A DNA stretch of 64,000 nucleotides, taken from Hirudinaria manillensis (taxonomy: Eukaryota > Annelida > Clitellata > Hirudinida > Hirudinidae). The notes under the pieces are model-generated. The model saw only the letters and a program-made list of their open reading frames with translations, made no database searches and was not told the DNA's origin. Position numbers and translations under genes: made by a program. The stretch lies in contig CM067532.1 in NCBI GenBank assembly GCA_034509925.1, positions 5,854,142 to 5,918,141 of the forward strand. Direction: 5' to 3'. Positions 36,501 through 49,500 of the stretch are shown one piece after another. Numbering within the stretch: position 1 is the first letter of the stretch; every line of letters starts with the position of its first letter.

Positions 36501-39500
36501 GATTTGCATAACAATCATTTGCATATATCAAATGATATGTGATTTAAAGACATCAAACTAATCTGTTCGCGTTTTCCGGTCTTAACCAGAAGCAATCGAT
36601 AACGAATTAAGTGCAGCCTTGGTTTGTCATAAATAGGTATTTGCAATCTCCACATTAACCGATCCAATGTAATTGGATACGTTATTTATAAAACCTTAAA
36701 ATAAAAATTAACTTATAAATCCTCAAATTAAAAAGTCTCAAATGAATCTACTAAAATACGTTTGCAATAATGAATCGCTGGACAACCTCGCTCGCGACTT
36801 CCGCAGACTCGGCTTCGTTTCGATTGATATCTTCAATAGAAGCATCGACAGATACACAATCTCCATCATGAAACACTGAAAATACATTTAAATGCCTTAA
36901 CGAATATTTGCTAAAGATATTTTGAACTGCTACCATCTTGTGGTGACGCGTTTGTCTGAACTGCAGTCTCTTTCAGTGGCCTGACAGAAAAAAAGTTCAT
37001 GCATATGAAATAATGAACTTATCTCAGTTTATCTATAGTATAATTACTAATTATTATATATAATTAGTATACTTAAATGAAATGAATTTTTGACCAAATT
37101 AAATTTGAAAACAGTTATACGCGTACAGTTTGTTGGCTCCTGATTTTCCGTCAGTCATCTGTTGTAAATCTATGAATAATAGATTGGATAATAAGAAAAC
37201 ATGACTCCACCAAATACCACAAGGACCTGTTTCAATGTTACAATGCAACAAGCACCTGTAAAGTTTTTCCACCTCCTTGATATTTCGATCTCCATTTGAT
37301 TGACTTCCCTCTCGGCTGTGTCGAGCGAATCGAGTCTCTCAAGAAGTTTTGCCAGTCTTTCTTTCCTCTGCTTCAACGTTTCTTCTTTCTTTGCCAGCAT
37401 CCTGCCAAGTTATAATCAATATCAATGTCAGTGTTGACAAAATAATGCAAACAGCTCAGAAATAAATCACTGATTACTTTTCTCCTAGCTTCAAATTCAA
37501 TTCGTGCATCTTCTTCTTGGTCTTCACGTCTGAACGTCATCATTTGAAATTGAATTACAATATCTTGAGAACGAAAGTTGATCATTCACATACTTTTAAA
37601 AAGCTCTGAGGATGGACTCGACTCTGTAGCATCAGTGAACATCTAAAAGAAAGAGTTAAAAAAAGTCTCAGGTTTGCTTCATGCATTGTTGTTGTTGTTG
37701 TTGTTGTACATCACTGGTCACAGGTTTAAACTTAAAACCAAGTTTAAATTTAAAACATTCATCCATCCACATGTTTAGATTGTTCAGAACAAAGCCTAAG
37801 TACCTGACTTCCAGAATAAATTTCACAAGATGAAGACACCTCTTCACTTGATTCTTTGGAACTCTTAAGGCAATAAAATTAATATATATATTCGTTGAGT
37901 TCATCTTGATTAATGAATTACTTTAATTAAACCTTTTCATACTAAAATATTAATCCAATAAAACTCAAATATTCAAACTTTCCTAAGCAAATAAAATTAA
38001 AAATTTTTCGACAGGTTAAAGCCTTTAATAATAAAAATAATAATTAATTATATATATAATTATATAATATATAATTGTTACAACAATTATAACAACTATT
38101 ATTATTATTATTATTATTATTATGATAACAATTATTGTCATGTAACAATTATTATGCATAACCATATATAATATTATTATTATTATTGTAATTGAATTAG
38201 AAAAATTAGCACATATTTAACAACAATTATGTTTATAATTAAATTATTGTTATAACAATTATTATGTAATAATTATGGCAAAAATGAACACAAATTGCCT
38301 CGGGACACGATTGCCTCCGCGACTTCTTGACGCTCTGCGGGTAAACGTCGTCCATGCCTCTCTTGAAAAAGACCCGAGTCTTCTTGGAAGGTTCTGCGAT
38401 GTTGGACAACGACCTGGAGTGATCCTCCAGCGCTTGGCGCTTCAACTTGCTCATGGAGTTCTACATTTTAATGAGAGAGAGAGAGGATGCAAATTAGTTG
38501 CAGAGCATGGTGGAAACAAGCGAGCAGTCGTATTTCACACCTGGTACATCAATCTGCTCTCTTCGGTCGCCAGGAACGTGCGTATGAGTTTCCAATTAAA
38601 CTCGTCGAATGTGCTGTCGGATCCGAACGAGAATCTTGCTTTGGAGGCTGAGGAAGAAAATTTAAAATTAAAAAAAAATTAAATTTAAATTAATAAAATA
38701 ATCTGAGTCATTTTAAAACATAAACTATTTTTTTTTTAGTAATTGACCTCAACAGCAGAAAAAATATATTAGCACATTATTAACAGCAATTAATTAATTA
38801 CATTTTGCTTCGTTGAATGACGACATCTTGTTTTCCAGAGTCGACAAGGAGGCTTTCTTGCTCAACTTCTTGCGGAGATCCTCCGACGGGAACATGTCTC
38901 TAGGAAGGTTTTCAACGCTTTTGCCTAACATCACAGCTCCACTTGATTTGCTCAGTTCTGCTTCTGAGATGTGACATATTTTCAATAATTAAGATGTTTT
39001 GGAAAAAAAATTGTTTCCAAATTCATAACAACATTTCAATAATATCGGTCATATTCATATCACTCCAACATCCAATGCGTTTTCTGACAAACAGCTAAAA
39101 ACATCTTCGTCAAAAATAAATCATTGTTCCATTGTTTAATCATTTGAGATCCATTAAAAAGGTTACAAACCCTTTAAAATACATTCATTCAACTTTGGCA
39201 GGTCATCAGGTACCCTAAAGCGAACAAACAAAAGTCTATTGTTTAATTTCCACCTCAACATCACTTTATTAATCAGACGAACCTGAAATAGTCGAGATTC
39301 TTCTGCAAATGATGACTTTTAATCATCGGATTAGACGCCTGAGATCGAAAGAGTGCCAAATGACTTAATGTAATATTAAAACAAAATAAAATGTAATATT
39401 GAAAACATAACAAACGATATAAAGCATTCCAAAAAATATGGCATAAAATATTTCGCTCACCACTAAAGATAGGACTGGGCCAGGTGGAATGCTAGAAAAT

Positions 39501-42500
39501 AATTAAAATCAAAATTCTGTTACAAATGTGGGTTTAAATTCTATATTTAATTTGGTATTCAACCTCTGAGAGACATCTTTTTGTGATTTGTAAGACTTTA
39601 AATCAGTCTGAGAAATCTGAAAATAACATTTTATTTTTAATTTGTAAAAAACAAGACGACACAAGTTACCGGAGTGTTGTGGGCAAAACAAGTCTTTGGG
39701 CATAAAAGGTACATTAAAGTCATAACATCAAAATATAAAAATGGTGCAAGAATTTCAAACGAGACGCACAGAGTCGGTCTTGGTCGACATAGCAGCTGGA
39801 AGAGGAGAAGGGGAAGCAAGAAGATGAGGAGGAGGAGGAAGAGGAGGACCTTCCATTGTGGCAACGGAGGCCTCTTTTCTATTCTTCGTGGCCGCGTCCC
39901 TGGCTTGAAAAAGAATGGAATCCAATTAAATTATGATTAGTACACTATCATCTAAGACCTCTTAACCAATCAATGATGACAAACTTCTGAAATATGAAAT
40001 CAATTCCGTGGCCTGAATGTCGAGCCTGGACGACAAGACGCGTGCGGCTTCTTGAAGTTTCTGCAGGCGAACGTTGGATCTCTGTCTGCCTGGAATAATA
40101 AATTTACAGTTTTATAATAATGAAAATATTAATAATAAATGCTTATTGTTTGAAATAAATAATCTCTCTTTCTTTCTTTCAAAGCAAAGATCATTGGAAA
40201 ACAAGAAATGAAATTGAATCGGACATACTTTTGTCCAGGGGAGGTTGCAGGTCAACTTGTGTTGTCCTGGTGTAAGAAGTGGCAAAGGAGACCTTTGTGG
40301 AAACCCTGCGAGCGAAGATGGCATCAGTAACATGCATGCGAAACATGCAAGCAACAAAACTTTTGCAAGAGACACTAACTCGTACGAGGAACCCGTGGAA
40401 TGATGCATTGCGGACGCTCCGTCGGTTCTGTGAGCTGCATCCTTTCCCTTCGAAATAAATCGAATTACTTTCTAAAATAATCTGTTGGAAAGAGACTCTG
40501 CTTTGTTTACCTCCGTAAAACGTTTTGGAGATTTGGTGTCTGCGAAGACTTCCTCCCATGCCGTCGAGGGTGCATTTCTGTCGGCAGGAGCTTCATCTTG
40601 TTTTGGCTTGGACAGATTCTTCTTTGAGTTCTGAAGAGAATCTTTGTGACGTTGTGCCGGGGGCATCGGGGTCTGTTGCTTCCCCTCCCTTTTCTTTGTC
40701 ACAGCTGGCAGATCATCGTTTTTGTTCTTTTCATCTTTTCTTCTTGTTACGTACTTCCTCGTTACTTCTTGGTTGTATGTCTTTTTCATCAAGTTATCAT
40801 CTTTTCCTGGGATCAATACTGACAATATGGATCAAGACATCAGTCCCATAAATAGTAACTGATTAATTAAAATTAATGTAATTTGTAATCATGGCTTTTC
40901 AGTTGACTTATCCAAGATTTTCTAACAATAATAATATCCTCCTTAATCATTTAATGAAATTCTCCCAAACCTGGAGATGAAACTTTTTTGGGCTCCCTTT
41001 GGGTTTTTGAAGCATTCCTGCTTTGTCTTCTTACTTTGTTATCTTCTTTAAAATTAGGAAGAACCCAAATTAACTAGTATATTAATAATAATGAAAAATA
41101 TATATTAATCATTAAAATAATTAATATAGCACATAAATAAACATATACCTTTATTAATGAAATCAACTTTGACAAAATTTAAAACAGCATTAAACAACAC
41201 ATATATTGTAAAAAGTAAAGACAAGGCAGGCTCATCTGATTCTCAAGAATTGAGAATGGCATAAACAAGATTCAGAGAAAACCAGTATGAGAGAAAATTA
41301 CTAAACTATGCTTAATAGTTTTTTTTATAACATCAATTGTTTCATTATAATAAACATTAGGCTGCTGTAAATTTTCTTTTAACCAAACTTAACTAACTTT
41401 TAACTTATCATGATTTTAGTAACTGAAAGGACTTTGTTTGTATGATTGTTTCTTTAGCAAAGAACCAAAATACCTTTGCAGATCCCAGGTGTCTCATTGG
41501 AACGAACGTCGTGTTTTTGAGCAGACGACTCCTTGACGTTCTGAGTCGCACGAGGTTCTCGGTCGAAATCGCTTTCGTGTGCTATTCGAGCCACTTTCGA
41601 AGGAGGAGCCGGTGAAGGATGATTCCGCGAAGGATGTTTGCGCGAAGGCGATTGGTCGAGCCGGCCGAGGGATTGGGCCGTCCGAGTGGGGGAAGGCGGA
41701 GACCTTTTCGTTGCAACTTGCTGGTTCGAGTTGCTCTGTTTCGATTGTTGCAAGTGCTGCTGTATCACTCGCTTACCATCTTTCAAACTCTGAATATTGG
41801 CTAAAGAAGTAATTGAAAAGAACATGGAAAGTAGGAATTATTGACAGTTATAATTAGGAATTTAGTTCATGTTACAAATGTTCCAGACAAATTAGTTAGA
41901 GGAAAATATCATTTATACTCAAATCTAAAGTGTATATGAATGCAACATCCCAGCATTTTGAAACTTAAGTCATTATTATATAAAACACCCAATAGGAATT
42001 TTACAGCCTTGGCAGCACTTCCAACTAGTTGGAGTGATTTACCAGCCCAAATAGAATGCTATAGCACTTCTTGCACACACATACACACACCTCCCCCTAC
42101 TAAGGATAACCCTTGTCAGTGCAACAGAAGCAGCTGGGTTAAACCACACAACAACCTGCACCCAAGCACCTCCTAATGTCAACAAACCATTTCTGCCAAG
42201 AGACTCCTTTGAGGTTTCACAAACTTTGGTCTTATGTTCCTCTTTGACCGAGAAAGTTTTTTTCAATGAATTATTCCAGGCTACAGAAAGTTAACAACGG
42301 TTTTATTATTACAAAAATTATCACATTGCATTGGTAATTGCACAAAACAAACAAAGCATACGTCAAATGTACAAAGTGTAATGAATTACAATTCAATTCA
42401 CGTAAGGACGGGCATCGTTTCAAATCAATTTTGGACATTTTGTGACGTACAATGGTTAACGGCTTCCTTCTTCTGAGGGGCATTTGAAGCTGCAGCTGCT

Positions 42501-43981
42501 GTTTCTGAGAATCCTATTTAAAATGTCATTACAAAGTAGTAAATCTAAAAACTTAAGAATAATTTCAATTGGACTTTTCAGTAACCTTTATACGAAGGGG
42601 CTTTTTGGCACGTCACCACTTTTCGTTTCGGATCGTTCGATTCGATCGAATCGTTTGAGACGACCCCTTTCTCATATCCACTCCTGTTGCTGTTTAATTC
42701 AGATGCACTGGCAGCAGATTTCAGGCGACGAGAGTCGGAAGATGGCGACCGGTCATCCGTGGTGGATTTTAACCTGCTAAGAGCGTGCGCTTTCTTCTGC
42801 TTTTCCACCAATAGGCTTATTCTGAATCGAGCCTCTGCAAGACGTTGCGTTTCATTCACGGTGATTAACGAGTTAATTGGAATTAATTAATAAATTCTTG
42901 GCAGAATTTACTGATGAGATAAAAGTAAATAATATAATAAGTAACCTTCACTGTTAAAAATATCTTCGTAATTAGTAGAAAATTGATGTTCAATGCTGTG
43001 TTGAACAGGTTGCAAGTCCAGGACCGTTCCTATCATTTCAAAATAATAGTTTAATAATTCTAATAATGCATATCTGTTATTTTAAATTGAATAATCTACT
43101 CCTACTATTTTATCATATTATTTTAAGCTGAATTATCTAGAAAAAATCATTTCTAAAATCAGAATGCATTTTCCTGCGCTTAAATTCCAGATGAGGTCAT
43201 TAATTGAAATTAATAAAATTCTGCATATCTGTGGCATAATTGGATCATGATTGATGCTCTTAATTTGTGGCATCCCTACCTGAGGACAGGCTGAGATTTT
43301 ACATTATTACATCAAAGGGCAAAATCCTTATAGGATAAAATGCCTCATTTTGGCAAGATCAGACCAAAATGTAAATGATAGTCCATCAAAAATATATATC
43401 AATAAGTTCTGCATAGAATATATTCTATATCAATAGAATTCTGAACTATGACGAGAATAAATGTTTGTAAACCTTGTTTATTTGAAGGTGGTGAACTTTC
43501 AGAAGATGCGACGTTTGATCTTTTGGTGGGCTTTCCCTGAATTTAAAATAGCTACTTTAAAATAATTGCATATTTTTGTTCTTAATTTGGGTTAATTCAA
43601 TTCTAAAAAGTTAAATTGAAAAACCTGAAAATATGCTAACTCAAAAGAAAGTCAAAGAGATTATTTAGATCATCCCTTTTATAATAATACTTTTCAAGCA
43701 GAAAATACTTCAAGAAAATTAAGTCTAAAACTTAAATTGACTTTTTATCAAACTCAAAATTAATGAATCCCTCGCATTATATCGGTTATCATAATTGCCC
43801 TAACAATGTATTTTTTGGTCGTACCATTTCTCTGTCACCAATATTTGATTTGCTTTCTACAATTAGCTGGGCTTTATCAGGAAATATCTGATCCACAAAA
43901 AATCTCTGCAGACATGAATATGTTTGAGCATTTCAATGCAATCCATCTCAAAAGCCAATTACACACCTGTAGAGCAGACAT
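33589..43981 (-). CDS. CEP350: CEP350-like centrosomal protein
   Basis: About 30 small exons, from an ATG at 43981 (MSALQ) to a stop at 33589, encode roughly 1590 aa. Main exons: 42834-42586, 41800-41474, 40818-40511, 38963-38802, 38638-38541, 38460-38292, 37401-37256, 35925-34712, 34565-34457, 34244-33589. Junctions keep phase except after 38292. Recognition rests on two blocks recalled from vertebrate CEP350: a segment with FDEFNWKLIRTFLATEES then KLKRQALEDHSR (38.6-38.3 kb), and a coiled coil with LAKKEETLKQRKERLAKLLE (37.4 kb). The C-terminal domain with EPDWVDYERD (33.7 kb) also fits. CEP350 anchors microtubules at centrosomes and supports centriole and cilium assembly. The protein is about half the vertebrate length, Ser/Glu-rich in the 1.2-kb exon, and shows no CAP-Gly domain. 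It ends 365 bases from the ASH1L stop, tail to tail. Confidence 0.8.
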
Positions 43982-45657
43982 CTTCTCGAAACTTTAGGAA
44001 TCAATGAGCAAAATCTGGAAATATATGGAAGATATTTTAGATGTTTTAATTGGGCACCAAAAATATCAAACATCTGACTTGGCTAATTTTATATTAGCTA
44101 AAAATTTATATTTAATCTAAATTTAAATGTAGTATCATTAGCAAATTGGCTTGATTATCTTTCAAGGATTCAGTTAATCTGACAACATCTGGTCTGAAAT
44201 ACCAGAAACACCAAATGGTACTTTTACACCTTGCTTAAAAAACTTGATGGAATTAGCACAAATTGTAATTCTTTACAAATTATAATTCATTCTAAAATAT
44301 ATGAAATAGTGCAGCACATGTAATGGAGATAAGAAAAACAAAGAGCATTGATCCTCTTCAATGAATTCAAGCCAATGCATAAATGGTATTGACTTAAGAG
44401 CAAATAAAAGATGAACTTAATTCTGCAAAACAGTAAATTACTACCATATATGTGAAAATACTCTTTAACTAATTACACTTTATTCATAATTAAGCTTTCT
44501 TTAAGACTACATCCAGTTAAACTACTGCAAGATAACTCAGACACTGAAATAAATATTCTCCAATTTTAATTATTATTTGCTGGTCTAATTGTCTGGTGAA
44601 GAAAAATAATTCCCACAATATACTATACAGAACCAAACCTTCTAAATAAATCAAAATTGAATAAATTAAAGCCAAATTAACAAAAATGGGTGACCAAGTT
44701 AGACCAGAATTCTTTTGTTTAGGTCTTAGTAATTGAATTAACACATATTTAAAGGCATTGCAATGGATGTCTAAAGTTTGCATGACACTTATTTCCAGAT
44801 TTCGAATTTCTATATTGTTTGAATTGTTTATGGACAATGGCAATGTATTCAATCCAACAGCTTGATGCATAAGCAGCAAATTGACATATCCTAAAACTTA
44901 ATTTCTTTCGCCTTAACGAAGAAAGGTAGGTTACTTTAAAATATATGCAAATACCGTGTTTTGTTTTTAGTATATACAAAGCAACGCTAACAACTCAAGT
45001 CGCGATTAATTAACGGCATTAATTGGCTAAGAATTTAACCACTGTGATTAAATTATAAGAAAATGCAATTCAATTCTTGCCTCTATAAAAAAATCCAATC
45101 AGCAAAATTAAACGCCGGGTTGCCAATTGTTCGTCACGAAGCTTTTGTTAGCAGTTCATGTTCAAAACTTTTTAATAAGCTATTCCTCCAAGTCCGTCAA
45201 AAAAAGCAATTCTATACAAACGAAAATATTCTCTAAGCCATAAGCTGATGTGCTCGACAGAGCCCTGTTCAATTGCACCTGGTCTGAAAAACAGTTCTTA
45301 TCGAGAAACCTGTAATAACACGTCTAAACATTTATGTTTCGCGGGGCAACAATCCCATTTTTGTGTTTTTGAAGGTGGTAAATCTTACTCAATTTTTATT
45401 AAGTTGATAAATTTTGCGAGTTTTTAAAAGTTACACATTAAAAATGTTCATGACAACAAAAATAAATAACAACCCACATACGTACACATTTACCCATTAA
45501 ATCGAAAGAGCGCAATCAAAATGGTACCAATGCCTTCAATGATTTGTTTTATTACATTGCATTAAGAATAAAACCATTTGATGTCTAAATAGATTTAATA
45601 ATGAAAAATTAATTGTATAAGGGAAATATCAGTTGATAGCAATAAATGAGTTTTAAG
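43982..45657. other. upstream region of the CEP350-like gene
   Basis: No supported exon. A 120-codon minus-strand frame at 44517-44879 has AT-driven Ile/Leu composition and no motif. Promoter and 5' UTR of the CEP350-like gene presumably lie here. Confidence 0.5.
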
Positions 45658-46308
45658 TCAAATCAATCCCTGGAGCAAATTTAGTAAATCGGGAATATCT
45701 ATGTTCTCTGTAGGTTCAACATTGGCATTCCCGCATGAAAGATAAAAGCACTGTAATGATCCATACCAATGAAATTTTATTATCAAGTCGATCAGTTGCA
45801 AATTTAAATCTCGGGGTTTGGTGGGTATTTCCTTCTAAGACATATAATATATTTGTTTAAGTTCATTATAAGATTTCTTATAGATATTTATGTAGTTAGA
45901 TTTCAAATATAAAATAACCGATCATCTTATACAACTTCAATAATAAAGCTTTTTTATTTTAATTAATTAAAGATCAGGCTAATCGGTAGTATTATAAAAT
46001 GATGTATAAGATAATAAATAAAATTAGTTTTTGACCAAAATTATTCAAAGAAACGACTCCAAACCGCCATTGGAGTAACCGACTTATGCGTAGCCTGCTT
46101 AAGCCCTGGTTTTTCTTAATATAGGCTGAAAGTCAAGTATTAAGGTGTGAGGGCAAGGCTCTAAACATTCTTTGTTAACTATTATTTCGTGTCGAAAACA
46201 ACAAAAGAATTTCGGCACATCTGTAAAGTATTCCCTTTGCGTGGCAATCAGTAATAAGTTACCATAATTGGAAGCCACCTCTACCGTCCAAATAAATTTT
46301 AAATGCAT
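45658..46308 (-). CDS. unrecognised two-exon gene (or gene end)
   Basis: Exon A (46308 or further upstream, to 46180) and exon B (45834-45658) join in phase 0 with plausible sites (GTTAAC donor; CTTAG acceptor). From the ATG at 46308 the product is about 100 aa: MHLKFIWTVEVASNYGNLLL..., then KEIPTKPRDLNLQLIDL and HWYGSLQCFYLSCG, ending LLNLLQGLI. The open frame continues upstream of 46308 to about 46350, so a further 5' exon is possible. The mix of aromatic, charged and hydrophobic residues and the frame-preserving splice suggest a real protein, but I cannot name a family. It sits between two minus-strand genes, leaving little room upstream. Confidence 0.4.
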
Positions 46309-46584
46309 TTCTTTACAAATCACATTTGAGATTTTATAAACTCTCGCTTTTAAAATTGTGATAATTGGTTTAGCTAAACTGGACGAGAAACATTTAACAA
46401 ACAAATAATTTTTGCAATTTTTCTATTTTGTGATTGACGAGCCTTGAGGTGGTGCTGAGGCTCATGAGACTTATGAAAGACTGACTCAGAAAAACAGTTG
46501 GAAGCTAACTAATTCGATGATCTTCCCTAGATTTGAAAAATGAGTTTTATAAAAAATAAATGCCAAATCAAGAATGTTTGTTGG

Positions 46585-49500
46585 TCATAGAGCACATTCT
46601 TTCTGGACCATGATTTTGCTTATATTCTTTTCATGTCGTTCATCAAGGCAATACAAATCCAGTAAAAGAGACCCACAAGGTAACCTGAAACAAATCATGC
46701 AAATGATTGGCAAATTGGATATCAATTGATTCATAAATGCATTTGAATCTTTAGCTTAGATGACTATTATACATTGTTGACAGCAAGTCACGATGTGCCT
46801 GTTCAAAACCACACTGCCATAAGCACCCTAAGGGAGGAGTACTATAAACAGTTATGGTGCTGCCAAGTGGTTTTAATTGATTAAATTAATTAGTATGCAT
46901 TAATTCACCAGTTACTGTCATTATTCTTACCTTTGCAAGACTTTTGCTAATAAAACTTGACCTTCAACCAAGCACTTGAATAATGTACTGTTAATAATTT
47001 ATTATGACTTATTATAAACAAAGACTTTCAATGCAAAAAGTGGATTATAAAAAAAACTCATATAGCTAACATGGCTTCCTGGGACCAACTATGTTGAAGA
47101 GGCAATGTGAGTGAGGAAGACCTTACAGCTTGGAATGGGAGGTGCATGAAACGAGGTTGCATGTTTCGCAGTCTGCAGGAAGGCAGAGTTTCTGTGTTTC
47201 CATAGTCAAGGAGAAAAACCTTTGGAAAGGAATTCTATTAGAGGCATTGCATGTAAACATAATGAGGAGTGAGAAAGTTGAACCTTATAATGTTCAGCAT
47301 TATCATAATCAACCACGAGTGCCCTGTGCCAGTACTCAAATTCAACTGAGCGTGCCACTACCATCTCTCCTCTGCTGTAAATTGATAAATCGTGGTCTGG
47401 AAGAGCTTTTGAATTGAAGTATTCACTGCAAAGATGAATTATGAACTTAGGACCATCTAGAGATTGCCATCTGAATGACCAAAAAATTAGAAATTAACTT
47501 CGCCTACTTAAGTGCCGTCATGAGATCACCAAGGGGTGAGCTCACTGAGTTGATGGGAATGGTTTGCTCGACTGCAATTATTTATTATGCATTATAATTA
47601 TATATTATTGTCTTCAGTAAATATATAAACATTTCCAAACCTCCAAAAGGAAAGATAACAAAGTAGTTCTGTGGGTCAATAAAAGCTGAAACCTGAACCA
47701 AAACCCAACTCTCTTCACTGGGGAGGTCCATTTCTGAATCTATTGAAGGCAAACTGCACACAAATACTTCTTCTGTTGGTGGAACTATGTTCAGCTCTGG
47801 AAAGACCAAAGTAACATTTTCAACCATCACAACTGCAATATTTCTTAATTTGGATGACCAGCTACATTTAAAAAAGGTGAAACTATCATCAGTCTTTCTA
47901 ACCCTTGATGTGTGCAAAACGACAATTTTCTTTGTACCAACAACCATTCTTTCTGTTGAAAAATTTACATGGTTTCTTTTCAAGTTTGTTTGTCCCTTCA
48001 ATGAAAAGAAATAAATTACATCAACAATACGATTACAGCAGACGGATCAATCTGCAAAACGTACGGCAGTTGACGGCCACGATGCCAGGATCTTCCGTAT
48101 CCACCATGTAACTATTGCGTTCTGACAAAAACTCATTGTCCACTAAATTTTTCAAAAATTTCTCTAAAAATATTACAAATTATGCATATTAAATCAAGTG
48201 AATAAAATAATAATAATAAAGCTAGCAGCACACGGCTCAAATGACTGAAATTATTTTGTTTTTCGATGCTCAATTAAAATCCATTTTCAGATCACAAAGT
48301 GTTGGGTAACAACAACAATAAAAACTCAACACCAAAACTTTTCACCTTCCATATCACCATTCTGAAATGATGAATCATTTTTCCTGACCTCTTCACCTAA
48401 ATTTTCTTCCTCATCGAAGGCTTTTACTGAAAGCCTAGAATACCCCGACTCATGCAAAATTGCTATTAAAGACACTTCATCACCGTCGTTTCCTGTTTTT
48501 CTCAGATCAATTTCTAGCGGTTTATCAGGGCAGCAGCTGCAAAATTATAATAATTGACTTGTAATTGATTTGTGGTTTGAAAGATAGCTGGTAGCAAGCA
48601 GAACCCTGCAACAATATCTATGTATTCACAACTCAGTCGGTACTCATAAGGACTGCCCTCTTGTGCTTCTTAAGCATTGTGAGTGGTTAAAAAGTGCCTA
48701 CAGATCAGACAATCGAGTACATAGGAGTCAGATATATACAAATATTACAAGTTCTTAGGTTTTCTTTAGAAAAAAAATCAAATGAAATAATACCTGACTG
48801 ATTCACCGAGCAAATAACAAACTCCAAAATATGCATGTAATTTTGTGGCTCCAACTTCATCTTTAAAATATTCAATAGCTTCAGTGGTCCACACATCACC
48901 TATTGGTTCAATTCCTTCCAATTTGCAGACCACAGGCACCACAGGATAAGACTTGATGAAATATTCGGGCAGTTGAAAAATGTCATCATCTGAGTTCATC
49001 ACTATCGTTCTTCCATAGTCGACCAGCAGTAACTCAACTTGAGAATTACTTTCACCTTCAAGAACATTTGTAACCTGATGAGAAAAAATAATTATATTGT
49101 GAGACGATTTGGTTCAAAAAATTTTTTTAACCAAAAGAACTAATTGTCACAGGAAAGTATTTTTTGCATTTTTAAAAGTATTTTTGTCAAGGCATGTAAT
49201 AACCATCCCATTCCACTCCAGCCAAAAGCAGTATTTACTATGCATTCAAATTAAATTAATTATTAAAGAGAGTGAGAGATGATAATTACCAATGAGCGAT
49301 ACACCAGCTGATCACCAATCAAGCCATCTTTCAAAACAACCAGACAGGTTGAACCGATACCAAGTTTCTCACTTTGCAACTTTTCGATGCCTTCCAAACA
49401 TTTTAAGAGATCATTCAGATCCTGGTTCAATTGAGCCAATCTGGTCTGTCCATCCTCCCCGCAGATCACCCAAAACTGAGATGGTGAATCGACGTGAGAA

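Noticed and set aside
41940..42176. 78-codon plus-strand frame with Cys/Thr/Pro-rich tail
   Set aside because: Lies in an intron of the CEP350-like gene over a CACACA-rich tract; no support.
44517..44879. 120-codon minus-strand frame upstream of the CEP350-like gene
   Set aside because: AT-driven Ile/Leu composition, no splice logic and no motif.
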